From Candidatus Thorarchaeota archaeon MP11T_1 (GTDB taxonomy: Archaea; Asgardarchaeota; Thorarchaeia; Thorarchaeales; Thorarchaeaceae), in assembly GCA_002825515.1 (NCBI GenBank), contig PJET01000003.1, positions 1-64,000 of the forward strand: a stretch of DNA of 64,000 nucleotides, in the 5' to 3' direction. Both the position numbers and the translations under genes were made by a program. The notes under the pieces were generated by a model. That model saw only the letters and a list, made by a program, of their open reading frames with translations, did not search any database and was not told where the DNA came from. Below, piece after piece: positions 34,980-43,325 of the stretch. Each line of letters opens with the position of its first letter. Position 1 is the stretch's first letter.

Positions 34980-36362
34980 TTGACTCAGAAACTGTTTGGT
35001 ACATCTGGTATAAGGGGATCTATCGCTGAGAAATCGACCCCTGATCTAGCACTTGGACTTGGCAGGGGACTTGGTTCGTTTCTTGATGGAAAGGGGATTG
35101 TGGGAGTGGGTGTTGATGCTAGAACTTCACGTGAGATGTTAAGGAGTGCACTTGTCAGCGGTTTAGTTTCAACAGGAGTCAACGTTATAGATTTGGGAAT
35201 AGCGCCAATGCCTACAGTCGCATATTATAGCACAATCGATGGGATAGCTGCAACTGTAATTATAACAGCTAGTCACAATCCTCCGACGGACAATGGATTC
35301 AAGTTCTTCGCATCAGGACGAGAGTTCATCAGATCGGAGGAGAAATTCTTAGAGAATTCTATTTTCAATAGAGAGTACAAAGTAGCAGCCTGGGATAAGA
35401 TTGGGTCAATTTCGAAGAAGAATATCAAAATGGATTATCTGTCTAGGGTGAAAAAATTCCTCTTGAATAGGGGAGGGTTAAGCAAGAAAACGAAAGTCTT
35501 GCTCGATTTAGCAAATGGTGCAGCTACAGATTACACACCTGAACTACTTACAGATCTTGGATTCTCAGTGACAACCATAAACTCTCATCAAGATGGTCAT
35601 TTTCCGGGGAGACCACCGGAACCATCACCTAGAAACCTCGGTGATGCAATGAGGATGGCTGCAGAGTCTGATTTCGCGGTGACCATGTGTCATGATGGAG
35701 ATGGAGACAGATTGGCTGTGATTGATGAAGCTGGTGAGTTCATTGATCAGAACCGTGTAATTGCAGTGTTTGCCAGAGATGAAGTGGAGAGGAAGGGAGA
35801 AGGAATTGTCCTTACATCAATTGATACCTCTAGTGTGATTGACGAGGTGGTAAACTCAGCAGGAGGTTCAGTGATTCGATCAGCTCTTGGATCACTTCAG
35901 GAATTTCTTGCAGGTGAGAGAGGAAAGGATGTGATATTTGCCTCCGAGCCTTGGAAACCGATATTCGCAGAATTTGGTTGGTGGATGGATGGGATTACAG
36001 GAGCAGGTCGCTTTGCACAACTAGTTGATGAGCTTGGCGATGGCAGTTGCATGAAGTTAATGAAGACAATTCCAAAGTACCCCATTCTAAGAGACTTTGT
36101 ACCTTGTCCTGACATGATTAAGCAGTCCTTTTTACCAAGAGTGAAGGAGTTACTTGTTCCTGAGATTAGTGGAGTAGAAAAAGTTCTCGAAGTTGACGGA
36201 ATTCGAATAGACTACAAAGATGGGTCTTATGTGCTGATTAGAGTTTCAGGAACTGAACCAAAAGCGAGATTATATGTCGGCGCCAAATCAGAACAGATAT
36301 TGGATAAGACTGCTTCAGTGGCCAAGAAGATAATGGAACAGGTTTTGGACGAACTTCAATAA
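34980..36362 (+). CDS. glmM: Phosphoglucosamine/phosphomanno-mutase family protein
   Basis: The N-terminal FGTSGIRG (6-13), the active-site serine in TASHNPPTDNG (Ser98), the metal-binding DGDGDR (about 240) and a C-terminal sugar-phosphate loop, RVSGTEPKARLY, mark the alpha-D-phosphohexomutases. Whether it uses glucosamine, mannose or glucose phosphate is not readable. The start is TTG after GAGGAAT. It is probably in an operon with the PhoU-like gene. Confidence 0.92.
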   Translation: MTQKLFGTSGIRGSIAEKSTPDLALGLGRGLGSFLDGKGIVGVGVDARTSREMLRSALVSGLVSTGVNVIDLGIAPMPTVAYYSTIDGIAATVIITASHNPPTDNGFKFFASGREFIRSEEKFLENSIFNREYKVAAWDKIGSISKKNIKMDYLSRVKKFLLNRGGLSKKTKVLLDLANGAATDYTPELLTDLGFSVTTINSHQDGHFPGRPPEPSPRNLGDAMRMAAESDFAVTMCHDGDGDRLAVIDEAGEFIDQNRVIAVFARDEVERKGEGIVLTSIDTSSVIDEVVNSAGGSVIRSALGSLQEFLAGERGKDVIFASEPWKPIFAEFGWWMDGITGAGRFAQLVDELGDGSCMKLMKTIPKYPILRDFVPCPDMIKQSFLPRVKELLVPEISGVEKVLEVDGIRIDYKDGSYVLIRVSGTEPKARLYVGAKSEQILDKTASVAKKIMEQVLDELQ

Positions 36363-36368
36363 ATGAAT

Positions 36369-36500
36369 TGGCGCCGGGGATGAGACTTGAACGACTTCAC
36401 AAATTGTGAGACTCTTTGAACTCATGCGTCCGAAGACAGCGGTTACCTCGCTAAAGTAGACGATTCGAGACCGCCTCCATAGCCACTAGGAGACCCCGGC
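36369..36500 (-). tRNA. tRNA-Ser(CGA) with two introns
   Basis: The acceptor stem is GCCGGGG/CCCCGGC with discriminator G and encoded CCA. The anticodon stem GCGGT/ACCGC holds loop CTCGAA+A, giving anticodon CGA. The long variable arm GTC-TTCG-GAC is typical of serine tRNA. A 19-nt intron sits at 37/38. A 29-nt intron with a TCACA/TGTGA hairpin interrupts the T-loop (ATGAG-TTC, then AAGT-CTCAT). A TATA-like TTATATC lies near 36528. Removing both introns leaves 84 nt. Confidence 0.93.
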
Positions 36501-36677
36501 TTAGTCTGATTTGATAGTTGTGGAGATATAACATTAATTGTCTGCATTCTCAAAATGAAAGAATCGAAGATCACGACTGAACGAACTTTAATTGCAGTAT
36601 TTTTTCCAATGTTCCTGCATCCATAATACTCAATACAAGGTAGTACTCTTAAAATCAGGCTTGGAGAGTTTGCGATA

Positions 36678-37091
36678 ATGTCAGTAGAACAAGTTAAGAA
36701 TTGGTTGAACTCACTTGAGATACCCTATGAGCTGTTAGAAGACATTAACACATTCGATCTGAAATGGGATGTTGAAGGCACCACATTCGATATCAGGGTT
36801 GCAATTCGTGCTGACAAATGGATTCATGTCGCAGTACGTCTTCTTAGGCCAGAAGAAATCCCACAAGAGAGCAAGGAAGAGCTATATGGTTTTCTGCTTC
36901 GTGAGAATTGGATGCTTGATGATGTAACATATTCCATGGATGAGAGAGGCAATCTCTATTCGGAAAATGACATACCCGAGCAGACGAATCTTGAGAACTT
37001 TAAGAGTGAGCTTGATGCTGTCATCTTCGGTCTCGAACGCTTTTTTACGACAGTGTCAAGTCGATTTGGGATTGAGCCAAGAGGTATATAG
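36678..37091 (+). CDS. Hypothetical protein, possibly CesT/YbjN-like fold
   Basis: The 137-residue protein has alternating helices and strands, with FDIRVAIRADKWIHVAVRL in the middle. It recalls the type III chaperone-like (CesT/YbjN) fold, but this is a pattern impression only. A TATA-like CTTAAAAT lies near 36649. It is monocistronic and highly acidic. Confidence 0.5.
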   Translation: MSVEQVKNWLNSLEIPYELLEDINTFDLKWDVEGTTFDIRVAIRADKWIHVAVRLLRPEEIPQESKEELYGFLLRENWMLDDVTYSMDERGNLYSENDIPEQTNLENFKSELDAVIFGLERFFTTVSSRFGIEPRGI

Positions 37092-37139
37092 AAAGTAATG
37101 ATTCAAAGCAGTTCAATAGAACTTCATCATACTCTACAT

Positions 37140-37562
37140 CTATTCAATGAGTGCTCTAAGCAGGTCTGCCTTGTAAAGAAGGACAGCTGTTACTATTGCA
37201 AGGATAAAATCGAAACTTGTTGAAATGATTAAAATCAAACCCATCGAGGGTGTGTTAATCACCTCGAGTGCTGTTAAAACGGGCAGGAATAGCCGCACAC
37301 AGATAGCTGCAATGGGAATTACGACGTATCTCTTGGGATTGAAAGAGGCTATGATTTGTAGCGCTCCTAAGGTGATTGCCAGTAGTCCCATTGTCCGCCA
37401 ATACAATGGGTAGACGGGGACTGTATGCATTCCTGTAGCAATTGCTACAATCAAGTCACCCCAAAGAAGAATAATTAACCCCATGATAGATTCAAAGACT
37501 CCACCAAAAGCAATGACTCCCTTGAGTAGACGATTTGAGTTCTTTTGCTCCATCATTTTCAC
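37140..37562 (-). CDS. Four-helix integral membrane protein
   Basis: The protein has 140 residues and four predicted membrane segments (about 14-34, 52-71, 78-96 and 105-128). No family motif is recognised. A transporter or enzyme role cannot be assigned. It is transcribed in the same direction as the upstream tRNA-Leu. Confidence 0.6.
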   Translation of the reverse strand: MKMMEQKNSNRLLKGVIAFGGVFESIMGLIILLWGDLIVAIATGMHTVPVYPLYWRTMGLLAITLGALQIIASFNPKRYVVIPIAAICVRLFLPVLTALEVINTPSMGLILIISTSFDFILAIVTAVLLYKADLLRALIE

Positions 37563-37617
37563 CTTGAATCCACTGCCACTTCCTGATTAGTATGTATGAC
37601 AATTATTAATGGATAAA

Positions 37618-37705
37618 TGGTGCGGAGGGCGAGATTCGAACTCGCGAATCACTACTGAACGGGGACCTAAACCCCGCGCCTTTGACCTGGCTTGGCAACC
37701 TCCGC
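37618..37705 (-). tRNA. tRNA-Leu(TAG), no intron
   Basis: The acceptor stem is GCGGAGG/CCTCCGC with discriminator A and encoded CCA. Stem CGGGG/CCCCG encloses TTTAGGT, anticodon TAG. A long variable arm and an intact T-arm, GCGAG-TTCGAAT-CTCGC, complete the structure. A TATA-like TTTTAAC lies near 37735. It is the only tRNA in the window without introns. Confidence 0.96.
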
Positions 37706-37754
37706 TTGGTGAAGCAAGGTTGAGAGCAGACCAGTTTTAACCGTTTTGTATTTG

Positions 37755-37892
37755 TCAGTCTTCAACGGTTTCCCAAGTATTGCTACAACGTGGGCAGCGC
37801 CACTTCTTCCTATACTTGCCGCCACCGAACATCTCTTTTCTTACTAGAGCGACGTCATTGAATCCGCATCTTGAGCATACTACATTTTCCAT
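37755..37892 (-). CDS. Small zinc-ribbon protein (45 residues)
   Basis: A short reading frame encodes MENVVCSRCG at the N-terminus and KWRCPRCSNTW near the C-terminus, giving two CxxC pairs 24 residues apart. Small archaeal zinc ribbons of this type are common near translation genes. An in-frame ATG at 37901 is an alternative start. It lies between tRNA-Leu and the divergent eS1 gene. Function unknown. Confidence 0.6.
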   Translation of the reverse strand: MENVVCSRCGFNDVALVRKEMFGGGKYRKKWRCPRCSNTWETVED

Positions 37893-37974
37893 GGAGCGCA
37901 TCTCAAGCCTCACAAAACATGACTATCATATCTAGTTTTGCTATCTGTATCAGGACACGTCACAATGTTTTTAT

Positions 37975-38066
37975 TAGTCTCGTTAGTTGTCGGCGCGTTT
38001 CTATGGTTGGAAACCATAGAAGAATCCATGATTTTCTGGATTTTCCAGTATGAGTGTGATATTCAG
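37975..38066 (+). promoter_or_regulatory. Promoter and two-hairpin leader of the eS1 gene
   Basis: A TATA-like TTTTTATTA near 37972-37980 precedes a perfect 10-base-pair hairpin, TTCTATGGTT/AACCATAGAA (37999-38021). A second 5-pair hairpin, CTGGA/TCCAG (38036-38048), follows. Both lie between the expected transcription start and the ATG at 38067, so they would be in the mRNA leader. This could be a protein-binding autoregulatory site. Confidence 0.5.
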
Positions 38067-38720
38067 ATGTCCTCAAAAAGTAGACAAGCAGCGGCAAGGA
38101 CCAAAGACAAATGGCGAGAGAAGATTTGGTACCAGATCCTTGCACCAGACTATTTCGACAATAAAGAGATAGGTAAAACACCAGCAGGCAGTCCTGAACT
38201 CTTGGTAGGTAGAACTGTACAACCCACACTCTACGACATAACAGGGGACTTTGATAGGATTCATGTCAAGTTGCGATTCAAGATATTAGAAGTTGCAGGA
38301 CAGCAAGCTAAGACTGTGTTCTATGGACATGAATGGAGTTCAGACTATCTAAGAGGGTTAGTGCGGAGAGGTACATCGAGAATTGATTGGATTGGTCCGA
38401 TTCTTACCAAGGACGACTATTTGATGCGAATTTCAGTCATTGTCTTTACAACTACTCGGGCTAAGACAAGCCAAGAACATGCTGTTAGAAAAGCAATTGA
38501 AATGGTCATTAGGGCTCATGCGAAGAAACACGTTTTTGATGAGCTTGTTACCAAGGTGATTCTTGGCGATTTAGCTAAAGAGGTCTATGAAGAAGTCAAG
38601 AAAATAATCCCAATTCGACAGTGTGAAATTCGAAAAAGCAAGGTACTCAAAGGACCAGAAGAGGTTAAGATTCGAAGAGCTAGACTTCGAAGAGGCACAT
38701 CAGCTGATAAAGAAGCTTAG
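38067..38720 (+). CDS. rps3ae: 30S ribosomal protein S3Ae (eS1)
   Basis: The family start MSSKSRQAAARTKDKWREK is followed by YQILAPDYFD, GRTVQPTLYDITGDF and HVKLRFKI. The ATG at 38067 gives the usual size; an in-frame hydrophobic extension upstream is rejected because it contains the TATA box and leader hairpins. It is a component of the small subunit. Confidence 0.95.
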   Translation: MSSKSRQAAARTKDKWREKIWYQILAPDYFDNKEIGKTPAGSPELLVGRTVQPTLYDITGDFDRIHVKLRFKILEVAGQQAKTVFYGHEWSSDYLRGLVRRGTSRIDWIGPILTKDDYLMRISVIVFTTTRAKTSQEHAVRKAIEMVIRAHAKKHVFDELVTKVILGDLAKEVYEEVKKIIPIRQCEIRKSKVLKGPEEVKIRRARLRRGTSADKEA

Positions 38721-38735
38721 AAGCTCAATCATCTC

Positions 38736-39089
38736 TTAAGTTCCCATATTCTCAAGCTTGTGAAGTGCTTGCAGCAATAATACCATGAGATTCGCAAGTT
38801 TGGTGAGAGCTTCAGTATCTGTTTCATTATCGACTACTTCATTTAGAGCCTTCAGTTTGTTGATCAGGGTCACTCTTAGTTCGGGAATTAACGTTTTTAC
38901 AGCTTGAGCTTCTACGTCTTGATCTGACTGAGCATATACTATTCGCCTATCACATTTGGCACAATAGATGTCGTCTTTCACCTTGAAAAGTGGAGAACCA
39001 CATTGAGGACAAGCATCAGCAAGCATTGTAGCTCCTTGTCGTAAAAGATCAGCCATTCTCTTAACAGATGTGTCATCTTTATCGCTCAT
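38736..39089 (-). CDS. UPF0148 / autoantigen p27-like zinc-ribbon protein
   Basis: After MSDKDD the pattern MADLLRQGATMLADACPQCGSPLF (split about residues 12-35) and CAKCDRRI forms the zinc ribbon of the SSSCA1/p27 family. The C-terminal half is helical. The start at 39089 is preferred over the upstream ATG at 39098. Function in archaea is unknown. Confidence 0.85.
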   Translation of the reverse strand: MSDKDDTSVKRMADLLRQGATMLADACPQCGSPLFKVKDDIYCAKCDRRIVYAQSDQDVEAQAVKTLIPELRVTLINKLKALNEVVDNETDTEALTKLANLMVLLLQALHKLENMGT

Positions 39090-39249
39090 TATCCTCACTT
39101 GGGGTTAAATTTCTATTACAATATAAGATAAGCTACATGATTATTGAGGCTATTTGTGATTTAGACCAGAGCTCTCAAACTCGTTAGTTCTAATGAAAAC
39201 GTTGATATGGTTAACAAGATGAAAGTCATTTGTTGTTCGCACTCCGTTT

Positions 39250-39543
39250 GTGCGCAAAGACCATTCAGAGGTGAGTCCATTGGACCCCGAAACACAGAAG
39301 AGCATAGACCAGTCTAAGCACCTCCTAAAACAGATATCGGAGGATTCCTCAGTTCCCAGGAATATTAGGCGTGCAGCGAATGAAGCAATCGCTGTTCTTG
39401 AAAATGAAACAGACTCTCCAGCTGCGAGAGCGCAAAACGCAATAGCAATCTTAGATGAGCCAAGCCAAGACCCGAACTGCCCAAACCATGCTCGAACTAA
39501 GATTTGGCATGTTTCCAGCTTGTTGGAGCCAATTCGTGACTAG
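39250..39543 (+). CDS. UPF0147 family protein
   Basis: The pattern SSVPRNIRRAANEAIAVL (about residues 34-51) followed by SPAARAQNAIAILDEPSQDPNCPNHARTKIW (split) is typical of the archaeal UPF0147 family, a small helical protein of unknown function. The start is GTG, and a second GTG at 39274 is possible. It precedes the FAU-1 gene. Confidence 0.85.
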   Translation: MRKDHSEVSPLDPETQKSIDQSKHLLKQISEDSSVPRNIRRAANEAIAVLENETDSPAARAQNAIAILDEPSQDPNCPNHARTKIWHVSSLLEPIRD

Positions 39544-39635
39544 CTCTGTTTGGTAAACAATAGTAAATCACTAAGACCAACCAGAACCTAGCAAGGTAAT
39601 GGAATGGCACCCATTTCCCGGGCCAGTGTTTGCTC

Positions 39636-41105
39636 ATGATAAAGGCGAGGATAAGAGGAATCTATTCGCAGTCGTTGACGCAGATTATGCTGCAAAATCA
39701 CTTTGACATAGTGCAGCCCACTCCAGAGGTGGCAAGAAGGTTTGGTCTCCCCTATCGCAGCGATATTCCAGATGTGGATATTTGGGACAGAAGTGATCTT
39801 CAAGGTATTGTGGCTATTGCATACGAGTCTGTTTTGACTCGTCTTACAGAAGTATTGCGACGGAGATTAGGGGGTGTAATTACCAGAACACCGAGGGTGG
39901 CAAAGAGTTCTGTCTATAAAGGAACTGTTCTTGGAAAGGATGAAAGAACGGGACAGACAAAGATTGACCTAGGATTGATATCAGGACTGCTCCCTGATAG
40001 AAGACTCCAAAGAGGACAACAAATCATGGTTCAAATACGGGCTCATGACTATGGACGAAAAGCCCCAGTTCTATCTTCAAGCATAACTATTCCTGGACAA
40101 GCTGCAGTTCTCCTCCCTGAGCCAGTTGTACGTCTTAGTACAAAAATAAAGGATCAAGAGTCTCGCAGAAATCTTTTGAGCCTCGGTAGGAAGATTAGAG
40201 AGCATACAGAGAACTGGGGAGTGTTATGGAGAACTGCAGCAGAGAAACTCACCGAAGAAGAGTTGCGTGACGAGGTGGATGATCTTCTCGATACAGCACA
40301 ACAGATATTCAATAAATATGATGAGATGGATTCTGCAGGTATTCTCTTCGAAGGTACTAGCAATGCAGATATTGAGTTTCCTCTAGAAGTAAAAGATGCA
40401 CTTGATAAAACACGTGCAAAAATCAAGCCTACTCTAAAACGACATCATTTCTACAAAAGTGCAGGTTATGCAGCTCTGGTTGATTTGGCAGAGATGATTA
40501 TTGAAGATCGTCCTGAAGAACGAAGCTATGTTATTTCTAAGCTTGAGAAGGTAGTTTCAAGGGATTTGCCCCGTGTTGATGATTCTATAAACATAGAACA
40601 TGTTAAGCTAGATGGGAGAAATATTGTGCTTTCTAGGGGAAGAATATCTGAAACTACTTCTAAAGGTTTCATTATTAGAAGACAATTTAGACACACAAAT
40701 CGGAAATTAAAAATGAATCAGGATGCACATGAAGGCGTTGATGTAGTAGGTGGCGAGGGCGACTATGCATTGACTCAGGTAATTCCAGGCGCGTTTTCGC
40801 TATCGACTAATTACTACTCTCGCGATGGTATTGTGAAGGGCACCTATGTCAACATTAACACAGGTGTTGAGGTATATCCGAGCAATGGGAACAGTCCTGG
40901 AAGAATTCGATATGTTGACCTTGAGATTGACGTGGTAAAGGCACCAATCACTGAAGACCCGCGTATCATAGATCAGCATCTGCTAAAGAGGGCCGTTCAA
41001 CGGGGGTTCATCACCCAAGAGATGGCAGATGAGTCATATACAAAGGCGCAAGCAATATGTGATGAGCTCATGGCGTCAAATGAGGTCAGTTCAGAGTCGA
41101 CGTAA
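39636..41105 (+). CDS. FAU-1 type RNA-binding ribonuclease (RNase E/G-like, DUF402)
   Basis: The protein shows the N-terminal KARIRGIYSQSLTQIM, an S1-like RNA-binding region (about residues 95-150), a central helical portion and a C-terminal DUF402-like domain (about 350-460) with IIRRQFR, GTYVNINTG and YVDLEIDVV. Archaeal FAU-1 binds AU-rich RNA and processes pre-rRNA. The ATG at 39636 was chosen over the TTG two codons upstream. About 490 residues, normal for the family. Confidence 0.87.
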   Translation: MIKARIRGIYSQSLTQIMLQNHFDIVQPTPEVARRFGLPYRSDIPDVDIWDRSDLQGIVAIAYESVLTRLTEVLRRRLGGVITRTPRVAKSSVYKGTVLGKDERTGQTKIDLGLISGLLPDRRLQRGQQIMVQIRAHDYGRKAPVLSSSITIPGQAAVLLPEPVVRLSTKIKDQESRRNLLSLGRKIREHTENWGVLWRTAAEKLTEEELRDEVDDLLDTAQQIFNKYDEMDSAGILFEGTSNADIEFPLEVKDALDKTRAKIKPTLKRHHFYKSAGYAALVDLAEMIIEDRPEERSYVISKLEKVVSRDLPRVDDSINIEHVKLDGRNIVLSRGRISETTSKGFIIRRQFRHTNRKLKMNQDAHEGVDVVGGEGDYALTQVIPGAFSLSTNYYSRDGIVKGTYVNINTGVEVYPSNGNSPGRIRYVDLEIDVVKAPITEDPRIIDQHLLKRAVQRGFITQEMADESYTKAQAICDELMASNEVSSEST

Positions 41106-41124
41106 TTCCATAAATCTGTAGGAT

Positions 41125-41364
41125 TTAGTCAACAGAGTCGGATGTTCTCATTGATAGATCGATGGCACTCATTATATCCTCAACCGTACCAGCTAAGCTT
41201 TCCAAACTACGTGATGATCGGATTGTGACATACACTTGTTGGTCATTAAGTGAACATTCAATCTCAAGACCTTCAGGTAATGGAGTGTTGTCAGGAGAGA
41301 TGGCTAAAAGGGTTCTTCTTGCATCTTCTTTTGATTCGAAGTTTAGTTTAATGTGTACGCTCAT
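41125..41364 (-). CDS. pcc1: KEOPS subunit Pcc1
   Basis: The 79-residue protein has the KH-like Pcc1 pattern: a beta strand HIKLNFESKEDARRTLLA, then a strand YVTIRSSRSLESLAGTVEDIM (split about 48-68). Pcc1 dimerises and binds Kae1 in the KEOPS complex that makes t6A37 in tRNA. It lies immediately downstream of the RecJ/Cdc45-like gene, a conserved archaeal order. Confidence 0.88.
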   Translation of the reverse strand: MSVHIKLNFESKEDARRTLLAISPDNTPLPEGLEIECSLNDQQVYVTIRSSRSLESLAGTVEDIMSAIDLSMRTSDSVD

Positions 41365-41365
41365 G

Positions 41366-42709
41366 TTAGCCCTCCTTGCCGGTTTTGGAACTTATCAAAC
41401 TGAGAATATCATCTCTTGATTCTGCTGAGAGTTCTTTGAACATCAGAGATTTGGGTGAAGTCAGAATTGGATTCAAACTCTTCTTTCTTACAAGTAACAG
41501 AACTTTGCTCATATCTATTTTTTCAGCTGCCCAGATTGCTACAGACGAATTGTCGTTGCTTATCAATAGCGGATGTTCCTGATTCACTATACCACTCTCA
41601 AGAGCAATACGACCCACATCTGTTAGAATCTCACTCTGAACACCAGCAATCTCAATTGAAGTGCTAGTTTCGGTTGATTTCCCTTTCAATTTGGTTTCCA
41701 GTCTCATTATTGTTGAAATGACATCTTTATGATGACTCAAGTAAGTATCAATCAGATTTCGCAACGATCTTCCTCGGTCTCCAATCCATACACTCATTGA
41801 AGCTCCTAGCTCTTGTCTAGCCCAAGCAGTTTCTGCAATAGCCTCTAATCCTGATAGATATCTTAGCGGACTAGTTTCAGTTTCTTGGGTTAAAATAAAA
41901 TCAGTTCCAAGAATATGAGAAATAATGCCTGGTTCGATTTTATCAAGTAGTTTGGAGGTCAGATGTTGGGTAAGATGTTGAGCTTCCTTTCTACTCAATG
42001 TACTCATCGGAGAACGAAGTTTGGTGATTGGGATTTCAGCTTCGTTAAGTAATTCATCACAGGCTTTTTGGTTCCCACTTATACCCTGAATGAACGGTCT
42101 CGTGTTGTATAGAAATAATTCATCAAGTGGTAGAAAACCAAAACCAAAAAGTCTGATTCCCTTGCGCTCCTCTATCAGTTTTCGCTCTTTGGCTTGCTCA
42201 ATAATCTCTTTGTTCGCTTTCGGAGATATTTGAGTAGGTCCAGTATGAAGCATTGTTGCTCCTGCAGCAATCTGTAAATCATAATCATGGGTTGTGAGAT
42301 GTTCAGTAGCAAATGTATAGGCTGTAGCTGGTACTATCTGGTTCGTCCCGAGGGTTAGTGATTCTACCTGTTCAGACTCTGACTTTCCACCAAAGAATAT
42401 TGGATAGCTTTTTCCCTTACGGATTTTTTTCTTTCCTGTGGTGTCGATGCCCACGAAAATAATAGATTCTGATTCATGTTTGGTCTGAAGATCATCGACT
42501 CTGTCTAAGCCTATGACAGACGATTCAAACGATACATGGAATGCTCCACCAGATTTCATGATCGCTCTGCACAAAATTGCAGTAGCAAGCGCGGAACTAG
42601 TATAAGGAGAAGAAACTAATAATACTTGTTTGTCATTTTTGAGTGCTGTTTCTGCACACTGTTTTTTCAGTGATGTGAGAGACTCTGAATCACGTGTTTT
42701 CTTACTCAT
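41366..42709 (-). CDS. RecJ/Cdc45-like (GAN-family) protein with degenerate active site
   Basis: The position between uS15 and Pcc1 is where archaea encode the DHH-type GINS-associated nuclease. The domain order and patterns such as ALATAILCRAI (40-50) and the segment IIFVGIDTT (about 82-90) support homology. The motif I DADG of RecJ is replaced by SPYTSSA (34-40), and no DHH triplet occurs where expected (IFFGGKSE, about 104-111). It is probably catalytically inactive, like eukaryotic Cdc45, and serves as a structural partner of GINS and MCM. Homology is inferred by synteny and pattern. Confidence 0.72.
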   Translation of the reverse strand: MSKKTRDSESLTSLKKQCAETALKNDKQVLLVSSPYTSSALATAILCRAIMKSGGAFHVSFESSVIGLDRVDDLQTKHESESIIFVGIDTTGKKKIRKGKSYPIFFGGKSESEQVESLTLGTNQIVPATAYTFATEHLTTHDYDLQIAAGATMLHTGPTQISPKANKEIIEQAKERKLIEERKGIRLFGFGFLPLDELFLYNTRPFIQGISGNQKACDELLNEAEIPITKLRSPMSTLSRKEAQHLTQHLTSKLLDKIEPGIISHILGTDFILTQETETSPLRYLSGLEAIAETAWARQELGASMSVWIGDRGRSLRNLIDTYLSHHKDVISTIMRLETKLKGKSTETSTSIEIAGVQSEILTDVGRIALESGIVNQEHPLLISNDNSSVAIWAAEKIDMSKVLLLVRKKSLNPILTSPKSLMFKELSAESRDDILSLISSKTGKEG

Positions 42710-42742
42710 TTCATGAGAACAGATTTATCGTGTATGATAAAA

Positions 42743-43204
42743 CTATCTCAAAAGAACAGCAGCTTGGTCAGGGCTGTATTTCCAATCAGCAGGTAAAACC
42801 TTCTTTTTACGATAATATTTCGAGAGTCTGTGGATTTTGCTTTCGACAAGTTGAAGACCTCTCTTCGAAGCAAAATCCTTCTTGTTCTCTTCCAAATGGC
42901 GGCGGATGGTAGCAGCCTTTGCAATCATATTTCGAAGGTCTTCAGGTACACGCCGTTCAAGGTCATTCTCTCGAAGAATGTCTAAGATGCGTTTCCCAGA
43001 AATCACTCGAACCAGAGGTACGCCATATTGATCTCGAAGAATTTGGCCTATCATAGAAGGACTATTTCCGGCTTTGGCAAGTTCAACTACCTTTGCTTCT
43101 ACCCACTTAGCGTCCTTTTCTTTTTCCATCCACTCAGGGACTGTCAATGTGGAAGGGCGTTTGCTTCCAGATTGGCCTTTGCGTCTTGTATGCATTCTTG
43201 CCAT
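42743..43204 (-). CDS. rps15: 30S ribosomal protein S15 (uS15)
   Basis: The start MARMHTRRKGQSGSKRP and the later LVESKIHRLSKYYRKKKVLP match archaeal S15. The ATG at 43204 gives 153 residues; the longer in-frame reading is rejected because it runs through the TATA box. It is part of the conserved S15-RecJ-Pcc1 order. Confidence 0.95.
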   Translation of the reverse strand: MARMHTRRKGQSGSKRPSTLTVPEWMEKEKDAKWVEAKVVELAKAGNSPSMIGQILRDQYGVPLVRVISGKRILDILRENDLERRVPEDLRNMIAKAATIRRHLEENKKDFASKRGLQLVESKIHRLSKYYRKKKVLPADWKYSPDQAAVLLR

Positions 43205-43250
43205 TGGAACTACCTCTGAGTCCAAAATACCCTCAAAAACCGGGTTTGAA

Positions 43251-43280
43251 CCACGGCCTAAGGCTGTGGATATAAAGATT
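43251..43280 (-). promoter_or_regulatory. uS15 promoter with overlapping dyad
   Basis: On the minus strand TTTATATCC (about 43270-43278) is a clear TATA-like box. Next to it, toward the gene, CCACAGCC-TTA-GGCCGTGG (43251-43269) forms an inverted repeat with one mismatch. It lies between the TATA box and the expected transcription start, so it is more likely an operator-like dyad than an RNA hairpin. Confidence 0.4.
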
Positions 43281-43325
43281 GCCTTGTGGCGAGTGATTTT
43301 ATTTTGGGTGGTAAATACAGCTTTG

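Noticed and set aside
37938..38066. N-terminal hydrophobic extension of eS1
   Set aside because: It contains the TATA-like box and leader hairpins, and eS1 proteins begin at MSSKSRQ.
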